Shown one piece after another: positions 25,072 to 33,840 of a stretch of 64,000 nucleotides of DNA. Both the position numbers and the translations under genes were made by a program. The notes beneath the pieces were generated by a model. It saw only the letters and a program-made list of their open reading frames with translations, was not told where the DNA came from and searched no databases. Positions within the stretch are counted from its first letter, which is position 1; each line of letters starts with the position of its first letter. The stretch lies in the NCBI GenBank assembly GCA_049318625.1, contig JBMOGA010000011.1:1-64000 (forward strand), written 5' to 3'. Origin of the DNA: JBMOGA01 sp049318625. Lineage in GTDB: Bacteria; Pseudomonadota; Alphaproteobacteria; Rhizobiales; Hyphomicrobiaceae.

Positions 25072-25785
25072 TCAGGCGACGATGGGGATCGCCGTGGTGA
25101 CGTCGATGCCGTCGGGCGTCACCGTGCAGCGCAATGCCACCGCCTCGACCCCCGCCGCGATGGCCGCATCGAAGGCGGTGCCGTAACCCGCGTCGACATC
25201 GCGGGCGAGCGACAGCCGCTCGGCATCGGCCCGCTGGATCAGGAACACCATGACCGCCCGGTGGCCCTCCCACACCATACCCATCAGCTCACCCAGATGC
25301 TTGACGCCACGCTCCGTCACGCTGTCGGGAAACTCCGCCAGCCCCGACGTGCGCATCATGTGCACGTTCTTGACCTCGACGTAGGCGAGCCCGCGCGACG
25401 GCGACTCGAGCAGCAGGTCGATGCGGCTGTTGAGGCCATAGCGCACCTCCCGCCGCAGCGACGGGTAATCGCACAGTTCCGGCACGAGACGGCTGCCGAT
25501 CGCCTCGGTCACCAGCCGGTTTGGGTGCCCGGTGTTGATGCCGACCAGCACCGGGCCGTGGCCGAGATCGGTCTCGACGATTTCCCAGGTGTGCCGGTAC
25601 TTCCGGGTTGCGCTGTCGCTCTCCGACAGCCAGACGCGCAGGCCCGGCTCCACAAGTCCCATCATCGAGCCGGTGTTGGGGCAGGTCGCGGTGACGGTCT
25701 CGCCGGTGTCGAGCACCACGTCGGCCAGGAATCGTTTGTAGCGCTTGACCAGCCGCCCGGGGACGAGCGGACTTGCGAATTTCAT
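25072..25785 (-). CDS. sfsA: SfsA family DNA/RNA nuclease-like protein
   Basis: 237 residues, the normal SfsA length. Typical features are LVPGRLVKRYKRFLADV at the start, CPNTGSMMGL, RREVRYGLNSRIDLLLE and AYVEVKNVHMM, with the PD-(D/E)xK-like acidic residues, then FPDSVTERGVKHL. First described as a sugar fermentation stimulator; members bind or cut nucleic acid. Start ATG 25785 matches the family N-terminus. Transcribed divergently from the CinA-type gene, with about 90 bases between them. Confidence 0.93.
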   Translation of the reverse strand: MKFASPLVPGRLVKRYKRFLADVVLDTGETVTATCPNTGSMMGLVEPGLRVWLSESDSATRKYRHTWEIVETDLGHGPVLVGINTGHPNRLVTEAIGSRLVPELCDYPSLRREVRYGLNSRIDLLLESPSRGLAYVEVKNVHMMRTSGLAEFPDSVTERGVKHLGELMGMVWEGHRAVMVFLIQRADAERLSLARDVDAGYGTAFDAAIAAGVEAVALRCTVTPDGIDVTTAIPIVA

Positions 25786-25876
25786 GGGGGCCTCGACATC
25801 GACGGAGAAGCGCGCAAGGTATCCACTTATGGGGCTGCTGGGCAACGGCAGCGAGCGACATGCGAGGAACAATCGA

Positions 25877-26623
25877 ATGGCCGAGACCTCCGACATCGTC
25901 ACCGCCGCCGTGCTGGTCATCGGCGACGAGATCCTGTCCGGCCGGACCAAGGACAAGAACATCGGCTACATCGCCGACCATTGCACCGCGGTCGGCATTC
26001 AGCTGAAGGAGGTTCGCGTCGTCGCCGACGAACCGGCCGATATCGTCAGCGCCGTCAACGCGCTCCGCGCCCGCTACACCTACGTCTTCACCACCGGCGG
26101 CATCGGCCCGACCCACGACGACATCACCGCCGACTGCATCGCCGCCGCGTTCGGCGTCACCATCGACGTTGACCCGCGCGCGCTCGCCCTGCTGGTGCCC
26201 TACTACGAGCGGCGCGGGCTCGAGCTGACGCCCGGCCGCCTGCGCATGGCACGCATCCCGGCCGGAGCCGATCTCATCGACAACTCGGTGTCGATCGCGC
26301 CGGGCTTCATGCTCGGCAACGTCATCACCATGGCGGGCGTCCCCAATATCATGCAGGTGATGCTCGACGCGGTGACGCCGCGCCTGCGCACCGGCCGCAA
26401 GATGCAGTCGGTGTCGATCGACCTCGCCCATCCCGAAGGCGCCATCGCCGAGATGTTCGGGGCGCACCAGAAGGATTTCCCCGACGTGCCGATGGGCAGC
26501 TACCCGACCTTCCGCGACAACCGCCCGATGACCCAGCTCGTGCTCCGTTCGGTCGATCCCGACCGGCTGGCGGCGGCGGCCGAGGGGCTGCGCGAGAAGC
26601 TCCGGGCCAAGGGTTATCTATAG
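25877..26623 (+). CDS. CinA/MoaB-type molybdopterin-binding domain protein
   Basis: 248 residues. It has the MoCF-biosynthesis/CinA N-terminal fold, with VLVIGDEILSGRTKDKN, FTTGGIGPTHDDITAD, RMARIPAGADLIDN and APGFMLGNVITMAGVP. It lacks the C-terminal amidase domain of full CinA, which matches the short single-domain version common in alphaproteobacteria. Possible roles are nucleotide-derivative pyrophosphatase or cofactor binding. Start ATG 25877; the frame is open to 25745 but that overlaps sfsA on the other strand. Confidence 0.88.
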   Translation: MAETSDIVTAAVLVIGDEILSGRTKDKNIGYIADHCTAVGIQLKEVRVVADEPADIVSAVNALRARYTYVFTTGGIGPTHDDITADCIAAAFGVTIDVDPRALALLVPYYERRGLELTPGRLRMARIPAGADLIDNSVSIAPGFMLGNVITMAGVPNIMQVMLDAVTPRLRTGRKMQSVSIDLAHPEGAIAEMFGAHQKDFPDVPMGSYPTFRDNRPMTQLVLRSVDPDRLAAAAEGLREKLRAKGYL

Positions 26624-26704
26624 CGCCCGTTTCGCGACTCCAGGCCGGCCAGCAACGAATTGGCAAGAACCCGCCGCTCATCCGCGCGCGAGGGCGGGCC
26701 ATTC

Positions 26705-26733
26705 TTGCTTTTTATGTGACCAAGTGTTATAGG
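26705..26733 (+). promoter_or_regulatory. putative housekeeping promoter of the toxin-antitoxin pair
   Basis: TTGCTT and TATAGG are separated by exactly 17 bases, ending 22 bases before the toxin GTG start, in an A+T-rich stretch. This fits a sigma-70-type -35/-10 with two mismatches in each hexamer. Confidence 0.5.
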
Positions 26734-26755
26734 ACTGAGCGCGGGAGAAGAGGCC

Positions 26756-27124
26756 GTGAGGGTGTTTGCGACGAAGGCGTTCCGGCGCTTCCAACGCAAG
26801 GAACAGATCGAGAATTCATCGCTATGCGAGGCGATCCTGCGGGCGGAGCGGGGGCTCGTCGATGCCGATCTGGGTCGCGGCCTGATCAAGCAGCGCGTTG
26901 CGCGAAAAGGTCAGGGTCGCAGGGGCGGGTTTCGCACCATCGTCGCCTACCGGGCAGCGGAGCGATCGGTGTTCATGTTCGGGTTCGCCAATAGCCGGCA
27001 GGCCAATCTCAGTGCCGCCGATGAACGCGATCTGGCCGACTTCGGCGCACTTCTGCTCGGGCTTGGTGACGCCGCTATCGAGACGATGCTCATGGGCGAT
27101 GAACTGAAGGAGGTGGCATGCTGA
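26756..27124 (+). CDS. RelE/HigB-like toxin of a type II toxin-antitoxin pair
   Basis: 122 residues, GTG start preceded by GGAGAAGAGG. The pattern MRVFATKAFRRFQRKE, then LCEAILRAERGLVDADLGRGLIKQRVAR and RTIVAYRAAERSVFMFGFANS, matches the RelE-like PF06296 group. The core has basic residues and a FMFGFA strand, and the ending LGDELKEV-like segment is also typical. Members are ribosome-dependent mRNA interferases. Toxin precedes antitoxin, and the two overlap by seven bases, as in higBA-type loci. Solitary, so plasmid or prophage context is not seen. Confidence 0.85.
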   Translation: MRVFATKAFRRFQRKEQIENSSLCEAILRAERGLVDADLGRGLIKQRVARKGQGRRGGFRTIVAYRAAERSVFMFGFANSRQANLSAADERDLADFGALLLGLGDAAIETMLMGDELKEVAC

Positions 27125-27471
27125 CGGCTGAGAAAAAGTCCAGGAGATCGGCGAGGCCCGCGAAGTTCCGCAGCGAGGTTGCCGAGACCGTGCACGAAGG
27201 CGTACGTGGCCTGCATCGGCTCGGGCTGGTCGATAAGCAGACCATGCGCGAGTTCGACGTGCGCTGCCTGACCCTGATCGAGAGCTTGTCGGGTGAAGAT
27301 ATCGTGGCGCTGCGCGAGCGCGAAGGCGTCAGCCAGGCGGTTCTGGCCCGCTGTCTCAATGTGACGACGAATTACGTGAGCCAGATCGAGCGCGGCGCAA
27401 AGCGGCCGGGCGGATCGACGTTGAAACTGCTGACGCTGATCAAGAGCAAGGGCCTTGCGGCGATCCTTTAA
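27118..27471 (+). CDS. HigA/NadS-like XRE antitoxin
   Basis: 117 residues with a C-terminal helix-turn-helix (about 60-113: LREREGVSQAVLARCLNVTTNYVSQIERG). The N-terminal 50 residues contain EVAETVHEGVRGLHRLGLVDKQTM, as in NadS/HigA-type antitoxins, which bind the toxin and repress their own promoter. Start ATG overlaps the toxin's end (ATGCTGA), consistent with coupled translation. Confidence 0.88.
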   Translation: MLTAEKKSRRSARPAKFRSEVAETVHEGVRGLHRLGLVDKQTMREFDVRCLTLIESLSGEDIVALREREGVSQAVLARCLNVTTNYVSQIERGAKRPGGSTLKLLTLIKSKGLAAIL

Positions 27472-27625
27472 GACGATGCGCGGACCGGCCGGGCGACGCG
27501 GCGAGGGAATCATGGGCGTGCGATCCGGCCCCGCCTTTGCTAGGGTCTGATCGGTCGAGGTGGTCGGAACGCTTCGACCGAGACCGGAAACGCTCCAGGC
27601 TACCTCGAATCACCCCAGAACCGCC

Positions 27626-28090
27626 ATGCTCGCCCTCGAACCCGCCAGCTTCCCCGAAGATCGCGACAGCGTTGTTGATCTGTTCCGGGAGTACCAGCGT
27701 TCGCTCGGTGTCGATCTCTGCTTCCAGGGGTTCGATGCTGAGGTGGCCGGATTGCCGGGCAGTTACGCGCCGCCCAATGGCCGGCTGATTCTGGCGCGGT
27801 CGGCCGGTCGCCCGGTGGGCTGCATCGCGCTGCGCCGTCACGATGGCGAGAGCGGCGAGATCAAGCGGCTCTACGTCCGGCCGTCGGCCCGCGGACTGAG
27901 CCTTGGGTCCAGGCTGGTGGCGGCCATCGTCGAGGAGGCACGGGCGATCGGCTACCGGCGGCTATGTCTCGACACGCTGCCCGAGATGATCGCGGCCCAG
28001 GCGCTCTACGAGCGTCTGGGCTTCCGGCCGATCGCCGCCTACACGTTCAACCCCGTTGCCGGCGCACGCTATCTCGGCCTGACACTCTGA
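27626..28090 (+). CDS. GNAT-family N-acetyltransferase
   Basis: 154 residues with the GNAT fold. The acetyl-CoA-binding motif A is EIKRLYVRPSARGLSLGSRLVAAIVEEA (read in part, about 83-108), and motif B is ALYERLGFRPIAAYTFNP near the C-terminus. The acceptor substrate is unknown. Start ATG 27626 is the first in family register; the frame is open to 27560. It is convergent with the aminotransferase gene (gap 48 bases). Confidence 0.87.
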   Translation: MLALEPASFPEDRDSVVDLFREYQRSLGVDLCFQGFDAEVAGLPGSYAPPNGRLILARSAGRPVGCIALRRHDGESGEIKRLYVRPSARGLSLGSRLVAAIVEEARAIGYRRLCLDTLPEMIAAQALYERLGFRPIAAYTFNPVAGARYLGLTL

Positions 28091-28138
28091 CGGGGCGGGC
28101 CGGTGGTCGCCGCCCCGCCGCGCGGGACGGCCGTTCAC

Positions 28139-29347
28139 CTATTTCAGGTTGCCGCAGAACCGCTGGATGCGCCGGCAGGCGTCCTCGAGGGCCGCGGTCG
28201 ACGTCGCGTACGAGATGCGGAAGTTCGGCCCGAGCCCGAACGCCGTCCCGTGCACGGCCGCCACGCCCTCGGTGTTGAGCAGCTCCAGCACGAAATCCTC
28301 GTCGGTCTCGATCGTCTTGCCCGACGGCGCCGTCCGCCCGATCAGATCCCTGCACGACGGATAGACGTAGAACGCGCCTTCGGGCGAGGCGCACTTGAGC
28401 CCGCGCGCCTGGTTCAGCATCGACACCACGAGGTCGCGGCGTTCCTCGAACGCCTTGCGGAACCGCGGCAGGTGATCCTGCGGACCGTCCAGCGCCTCGA
28501 CGGCGGCCCACTGCGCGATCGAGCAGGCGCCCGACGTCTGCTGGCCCTGGATGTTGTCCATCGCCTTGATGAGGTGGTCGGGGCCGGCCGCGTAGCCGAT
28601 CCGCCAGCCGGTCATCGCGTAGCCCTTCGACACGCCGTTCATGGTCAGCGTCCGATCGTAGAGATTCGGCTCGACCTCGGCCGGCGTCACGAACTTGAAG
28701 TCGCCGTAGGTCAGATGCTCGTACATGTCGTCGGTCAGCACCCACACGTGGCGGGCGGCCGGCGTCATCAGCACTTCGGTCAGTGCCTTCATCTCGGCGC
28801 GCGTGTAAGCGGCGCCCGTCGGGTTCGAAGGCGAGTTCAGGATCACCCACTTGGTCTTCGACGTGATCTTGGCCGCAAGCTCGGCCGGCTGAAGCTTGAA
28901 ATTGTCCTTCTCGTGCGCCATCGCGATGACCGGCGTGCCGCCGCACAGGAGCACCATTTCCGGGTAACTCACCCAGTAGGGGGCCACCACGATCACCTCG
29001 TCTCCGGCATTCAGCGTCGCCATCAGCGCGTTGAAAATCACGTGCTTGCCGCCGGTGCCGACGATCGTCTGCGCCGGCTTGTAATCGAGGTTGTTCTCGC
29101 GCTTCAGCTTGCGCGCGATGGCCGCCCGGAGCTCCGGAATACCGGCGACGGCCGTGTACTTGGTCTCGCCCCGTTCGATGGCGGCGATCGCCGCCTTCTT
29201 GATGTTGTCGGGGGTGTCGAAATCGGGTTCGCCGACCGACAGCGAGATGACGTCGCGGCCCTGGGCTTTGAGGTCGCGCGCCTTCTGCGTGAGGGCGATG
29301 GTGGCGGACGGCTTGATGCGTCCGAGCGCGTCGGAAAGGAATGCCAT
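28139..29347 (-). CDS. aatA: class I/II aminotransferase, aspartate aminotransferase type
   Basis: 402 residues of the fold-type I PLP enzymes, subgroup I-gamma aspartate aminotransferases typical of Rhizobiales. Motifs: SLSVGEPDFDTP near the N-terminus, SPSNPTGAAY, and the PLP-lysine block MNGVSKGYAMTGWRIGYAAG (Lys about 238). The C-terminal arginine lies in NFRISYATS. It interconverts aspartate and oxaloacetate with glutamate; prephenate activity is possible in this group. The ATG start matches the family. A gap of about 200 bases upstream separates it from the secretion genes. Confidence 0.9.
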   Translation of the reverse strand: MAFLSDALGRIKPSATIALTQKARDLKAQGRDVISLSVGEPDFDTPDNIKKAAIAAIERGETKYTAVAGIPELRAAIARKLKRENNLDYKPAQTIVGTGGKHVIFNALMATLNAGDEVIVVAPYWVSYPEMVLLCGGTPVIAMAHEKDNFKLQPAELAAKITSKTKWVILNSPSNPTGAAYTRAEMKALTEVLMTPAARHVWVLTDDMYEHLTYGDFKFVTPAEVEPNLYDRTLTMNGVSKGYAMTGWRIGYAAGPDHLIKAMDNIQGQQTSGACSIAQWAAVEALDGPQDHLPRFRKAFEERRDLVVSMLNQARGLKCASPEGAFYVYPSCRDLIGRTAPSGKTIETDEDFVLELLNTEGVAAVHGTAFGLGPNFRISYATSTAALEDACRRIQRFCGNLK

Positions 29348-29544
29348 GGCGTGCGACCGGTTGTTGCGAGGGGCTGCCGAGACCCGTTTCGAAGCGGCGG
29401 GACGTTAGGCGCAGCGGCGACCGGGTGCAAGGGCCTCGCGGCGCAGCCATCGTCGCGCCGCGGCCACGCGCCTCTCCGCGGGGCCTGCTCCCGCGGCTGA
29501 AGCGTCCCGATCGGGTGACCCGCCCGCGACGGCCGCCCGCGCGA

Positions 29545-30993
29545 TCACTCCTCCCGGAGCGCGCGGAAGAACTGGTCGCTGACCGGCTTGAACAGATAGC
29601 TCGCGAAGGTCCGTCCGCCCGTCTTGATGTACGCCTCGGCCGGCATGCCGGCCACCAGTTTGAGCCCGTCGAGTTTCTTGAGCTCCGCCTCGCTGATGGT
29701 GATGGCGCCGGGATAATAGGACATCTGCGTCTGCGGCTCGCGCACGAGGTCGGCACCGATCCGCGTCACCGAGCCGATCACCTGCGGCGTCGTGTGGCCG
29801 TTGAACGCCGACAGCCGCACCAGCGTCTCCTGGCCGGGACCAATCCGGTCGACGTCCATCGGGCTGATTTTCACTTCGATGATCAGCCGCTCGGAATCGG
29901 GGACGATCATCATCATCGCTTCGCTCGGCGCGACGACCCCGCCGACGGTGTGCACCGCGAGCTGCAGCACGAAGCCCGAGATCGGCGCCTTGACGTCGAT
30001 CTTGCGCAACTGGTCCTCGGCCGCCACGCGCCGCTCCTGCAGGTCGGCGATCTTGGTCTCCGCCTCGCGGATGTCCTTGGCGACCTCGCTCGCCAGATCG
30101 CGGTCGAGCTGGGAGATCAGCACCTGCGTCTCGGAGATGCGGCCCTGCGCCTGCGCGACCCGCGCCAGCAACTCGCCGGCCAGCCCCTCGTTGCGCATCA
30201 CCTCGCGCTCGAGTTGCGAAACGCGATTGCGCGGCACGAGACCCTTCTTGAACAGCTTCTTCAGGTCCTTAATCTCGTCGCGGGCGAGCACGGTCTGGCT
30301 ACGGGTGGCGTCGAGCTGTTCCTGTGCGCCGCGGATCTCCTGCTTGAGCTGGCCGATCCGCTCGGTGAGTTGCTGGCGCTGGCCCGCCCGCGTGGTCGCC
30401 CGGGCGTGGAACACCGTGCGCTCGCCGGCGATCACGGACGCGACATCCTTGTCGGCGGCGGCGCGGGCCAGAAGATCCGGAGGGAAAGCCAGCTCGGAGG
30501 CACCGTCGCGCTCGGCGTGCAGGCGGACGAGGCGGGCGCGGTGGCCGGTCAGCTCGTTGACGACGATCCCGAGATTGGCGCGCGCCATCGTGTCGTCGAG
30601 CCGGACCACGACGTCGCCGGCCTTCACGTACTGGCCTTCGATCACGGCCAGTTCGCTGACGACGCCGCCGGTCGGATGCTGCACCTTCTTGATGCTGTTC
30701 TCGACCGCGATCGTGCCGGGCGCCACGACCGCGCCGTCGATGGTGAAGCCGAAACTCCAGGCACTGACGGTCACGAAGAACGTCGCGATCAGCAATGTCG
30801 CCGCCCGGGCATGCGCCTGCAGCGCGAACGCGGCCGAGGTGGGGCGACCCGGCGGCGCGGCGGCAGGGGGAGCACCGGCGGCTTTGGTCCGGTCGGCGAG
30901 CGTGCCGGACGCGGCGGGCGTTTCGCTCGGATTCGCGCCGGCATCGACAGCAGCGGCCTCGCGGCGTGAGATCAGTCTGCGGCGGCGGAACAT
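29545..30993 (-). CDS. HlyD-family type I secretion membrane-fusion protein
   Basis: 482 residues. An Ala/Pro-rich cytoplasmic tail (about 1-65) precedes one membrane helix (about 66-86: ARAATLLIATFFVTVSAWSF). A lipoyl-like strand pair (VDGAVVAPGTIAVENSIKKVQHPTGGVVSELAV, read in part), a long coiled coil (about 150-320) and the beta-barrel end (AYIKTGGRTFASYLFKPVSDQFFRALREE, read in part) complete it. It bridges the inner-membrane ABC protein and an outer-membrane TolC. Its ATG shares one base with the stop of the ABC gene, so the pair is one operon. Confidence 0.93.
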   Translation of the reverse strand: MFRRRRLISRREAAAVDAGANPSETPAASGTLADRTKAAGAPPAAAPPGRPTSAAFALQAHARAATLLIATFFVTVSAWSFGFTIDGAVVAPGTIAVENSIKKVQHPTGGVVSELAVIEGQYVKAGDVVVRLDDTMARANLGIVVNELTGHRARLVRLHAERDGASELAFPPDLLARAAADKDVASVIAGERTVFHARATTRAGQRQQLTERIGQLKQEIRGAQEQLDATRSQTVLARDEIKDLKKLFKKGLVPRNRVSQLEREVMRNEGLAGELLARVAQAQGRISETQVLISQLDRDLASEVAKDIREAETKIADLQERRVAAEDQLRKIDVKAPISGFVLQLAVHTVGGVVAPSEAMMMIVPDSERLIIEVKISPMDVDRIGPGQETLVRLSAFNGHTTPQVIGSVTRIGADLVREPQTQMSYYPGAITISEAELKKLDGLKLVAGMPAEAYIKTGGRTFASYLFKPVSDQFFRALREE

Positions 30994-32807
30994 CAGGCGG
31001 CACCTCCAGCAGCGGCTTCGGGGCTGACGACTTTGAGGGTGCTCGCGTCGGCGCGGCCGGCGACGGCCCGCGATGGCGGCGCCCCGCCGCCCGGTCCCGG
31101 CCCGCCGGGTCTCGTGCTCTGCACGGTCTTGGCCAGTACCTCGTCGCGCGGACCGAAGGCGACCGGCTGGCCGTTGCGCAGCACCAGCAGCAGATCGACC
31201 GCGGCAATGGCACTCGGCCGGTGCGCGATCACCACCGCGATGCCGCCCCGCGCCCGCACGTTGCGGATTGCGGTGGTGACGGCGGCCTCACCCTCGGCGT
31301 CGAGATTGGCATTGGGCTCGTCGAGCACGACCAGGAAGGGATCGCCGTACAGCGCACGGGCGAGCCCGAGGCGCTGGCGCTGGCCGGCCGAAAGGTGCGA
31401 GCCGCCTTTGCCGACGGGCGTATCGTAGCCCTTGGGAAACCCCAGCGCGTGCTCGTGGAAGCACGCCGCCGTGGCCGCCCGGATCACCGCCTCGGTCGAG
31501 GCGTCCGGCCTGAACCGCGCGATGTTCTCCGCGATCGTGCCCTCGAACAGCTGCACGTCCTGCGGCAGGTAGCCGATCGACGGGCCGAGTGCCTCGCTGT
31601 TCCATTGCTTGATCGAGGCGCCGTCGAGCAGGATGTCGCCGCGCGCCGCCGGCCACACCCCGACCAGGGCCCGCGCGATCGTCGACTTGCCGCTGGCCGA
31701 TGGGCCGATGATGCCGACCGCCTGCCCGGCCTCCGCCTTGAAGCCGATCCGCTGAACGATCGGGGCATTGGCGCCCGGCGCCACCACGGCGAGTTCCTGC
31801 ACCTCGAGCGTCTTCTTCGGCGCCGGCAGGGCGAAGCGCTCCTCCTCGGCCGGGAAGAAGCCGAACAGGCGGTTCAGCCGGTCATAGCCCTGCCGTGCGG
31901 CCGCATAGGCCTTCCAGCTCGCGATCGCCAGGTCGACGGGCGCGACGACCTTCGAGCCGAGGATCGTCGCGGCGATGATGGTGCCGGCCGAGATCTCGTT
32001 CTTGATGGCGAGGTAGGCGGCCACCCCGAGCAGCAGCGACTGCAGGATCATGCGGAACGTTTTCGCCGCCGCGCTCAGGCTGCCGACCATGAAGTTGGCC
32101 TGCCGCTGCAACGCGAGCGAGCGTCCATTGACCTCCTGCCAGCGTTGCGAGACGGCGCCGAGCATCCCCATCGCCTGCAGAACTTCGGCGCCGCGCTGGG
32201 CGCTCTCCGCCTGATGGTTGCGCTGCGATATGGCCTCGACGGCGTCCTTCATGGGTTTGGCGCCGCGGATCTCGCTGACCGCGGTGAACCCGACCAGCAC
32301 CACCGCGCCGCCCAGCGCCACCAGCCCGATGATCGGGTGGAAGACGAAACACAGCGCGAGGTAGACCGGCGCCCACGGCATGTCGAACAGCGCGACCGGG
32401 CCTTGCGACGACATGAAGGTGCGCATGGCGTCGAGATCCCGCAGCGGCTGCAGGTTCTCCACCGCGCCCTGAGGGTTGCGCAGCGGCATCGTGACGACGA
32501 TGCGGTGGATGCGGGCGCCGAGTTCCTCGTCGAGCCGCTCGCCGACCAGCGCCAGCATGCGCGAACGGATGTAGTCGAGCCCGCCCTGGAACGCGTAAGC
32601 GACGAGCGCCAGCAGCGACAGCACGAGCAGGGTCGGAATACTGTGGCTGTTGAGCACCCGGTCGTAGACCTGCAGCATGAACAGCGAACCGGTCAGCGTC
32701 AGGATGTTCACGATGCCACTGGTGATGGCAATGCTGACGAACGCACTCCGGCAGGTCGAAAGAATCTCCAGGATCGGAGATGCGACCGACGCTCTTCCAC
32801 TCGACAT
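30993..32807 (-). CDS. type I secretion ABC permease/ATPase (PrtD-like)
   Basis: 604 residues. Six membrane helices (about 20-300) precede the ATPase domain with Walker A GPSASGKST (about residue 358), signature LSAGQRQRLGLARAL and Walker B FLVVLDEPNANLD. It lacks an N-terminal C39 peptidase domain, so it fits the PrtD group that exports RTX-type or C-terminal-signal proteins without cleavage. It ends with a Gly/Pro-rich tail. Start ATG 32807 fits the family; an A+T-rich stretch at 32860-32915 is the likely promoter. No secreted substrate or TolC gene is in the window. Confidence 0.93.
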   Translation of the reverse strand: MSSGRASVASPILEILSTCRSAFVSIAITSGIVNILTLTGSLFMLQVYDRVLNSHSIPTLLVLSLLALVAYAFQGGLDYIRSRMLALVGERLDEELGARIHRIVVTMPLRNPQGAVENLQPLRDLDAMRTFMSSQGPVALFDMPWAPVYLALCFVFHPIIGLVALGGAVVLVGFTAVSEIRGAKPMKDAVEAISQRNHQAESAQRGAEVLQAMGMLGAVSQRWQEVNGRSLALQRQANFMVGSLSAAAKTFRMILQSLLLGVAAYLAIKNEISAGTIIAATILGSKVVAPVDLAIASWKAYAAARQGYDRLNRLFGFFPAEEERFALPAPKKTLEVQELAVVAPGANAPIVQRIGFKAEAGQAVGIIGPSASGKSTIARALVGVWPAARGDILLDGASIKQWNSEALGPSIGYLPQDVQLFEGTIAENIARFRPDASTEAVIRAATAACFHEHALGFPKGYDTPVGKGGSHLSAGQRQRLGLARALYGDPFLVVLDEPNANLDAEGEAAVTTAIRNVRARGGIAVVIAHRPSAIAAVDLLLVLRNGQPVAFGPRDEVLAKTVQSTRPGGPGPGGGAPPSRAVAGRADASTLKVVSPEAAAGGAA

Positions 32808-33052
32808 GCCACAACCTCTGACGACCCGGAACGCCCAGACTCGACGTTCCCCACCCAACGTATCGTTAAAGCGTACTCATTACAAAGATGTTGCGTATTC
32901 GCCATTAATAGTGGAACGCCCGCCGCCGGCCGCTGCGGGCGCCGCCCGGCCCGCCGGGTCGCGCCGCCGTCGCGCCCTGTCCAAGCCCCCGGCGGTCGCT
33001 ATAATGCCGGCGTCGAGCCGGGCGGAACCGGGCTGAGGCAGCGGAGGAAACA

Positions 33053-33829
33053 ATGGATCTCGGGATTACCGGACTGCGCGTTCTCGTCACCGCCGGCGCC
33101 GGCGGCATCGGCCTCGAGGTGGTCAAGGCGTTCCGGCGCGAGGGCGCCCGCGTCCACATCTGCGACATCGACGAGGCGGCGCTGAAGGCGCTGGCGAAAA
33201 GCCACCCCGAGGTCACGTCGTCCCGGTGTGACGTCGCCAATCGGGAACAGGTGTCTCAACTATTCAAGGAAGCCCTGGCGAAGCTCGGCGGCCTCGACTG
33301 CCTGGTCAACAACGCCGGCATCGCCGGCCCGACCGGCCCGGTCGACGAGATCAACCCCGAGGACTGGGACCGCTGCGTCGACATCTGTCTGACCGGGCAG
33401 TTCAACTGCGCCCGCCTCGCGGTGCCCCATCTCAAGGCCAGCGCCAACCCGTCGATGATCAACCTCGCGTCGGCGGCCGGCAAGTTTGGCTTCCCCAACC
33501 GCTCGCCCTACGCGGCCGCCAAGTGGGGCGTGGTCGGCTTCACCAAGACGCTGTCGCGCGAGCTCGGCGACTACGGCATCCGCGTCAACGCCATCCTGCC
33601 GGGCGTCGTCGAGGGCGACCGCATCCGCCGCGTGTTCGAGGCGAAGGCGCAGATTGCCGGCAAGTCGGCGGCCGAGATCCGCGACGCGGCGCTGGCCCAC
33701 GCCTCCATCAAGGAGATGATCCTGCCCGAGCAGCTCGCCGACATGATGGTGTTCCTGGCGAGCCCCCGCGCCCGCACCATCTCCGGCCAGGCCGTCTCGG
33801 TCGACGGCGACACCCAGACACTGGTCTGA
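33053..33829 (+). CDS. SDR-family oxidoreductase
   Basis: 258 residues, classical short-chain dehydrogenase. Cofactor motif TAGAGGIG replaces TGxxxGIG (about 13-20). Asp-Ile-Asp after strand 2 suggests NAD(H). Others are NNAG, the catalytic Ser (LASAAG) and YAAAK. The C-terminal SGQAVSVDGDTQTL closes the family pattern. The substrate is unknown. GCGGAGGAAAC precedes ATG 33053. Its stop lies eleven bases from the end of the convergent hydratase gene, whose product could work on a related catabolic intermediate. Confidence 0.9.
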   Translation: MDLGITGLRVLVTAGAGGIGLEVVKAFRREGARVHICDIDEAALKALAKSHPEVTSSRCDVANREQVSQLFKEALAKLGGLDCLVNNAGIAGPTGPVDEINPEDWDRCVDICLTGQFNCARLAVPHLKASANPSMINLASAAGKFGFPNRSPYAAAKWGVVGFTKTLSRELGDYGIRVNAILPGVVEGDRIRRVFEAKAQIAGKSAAEIRDAALAHASIKEMILPEQLADMMVFLASPRARTISGQAVSVDGDTQTLV

Positions 33830-33840
33830 GTCATCCCGCC

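Noticed and set aside
30795..33185. Open frame of about 800 codons on the plus strand
   Set aside because: Antisense to the type I secretion genes and of low-complexity basic composition; the minus-strand genes explain the region.
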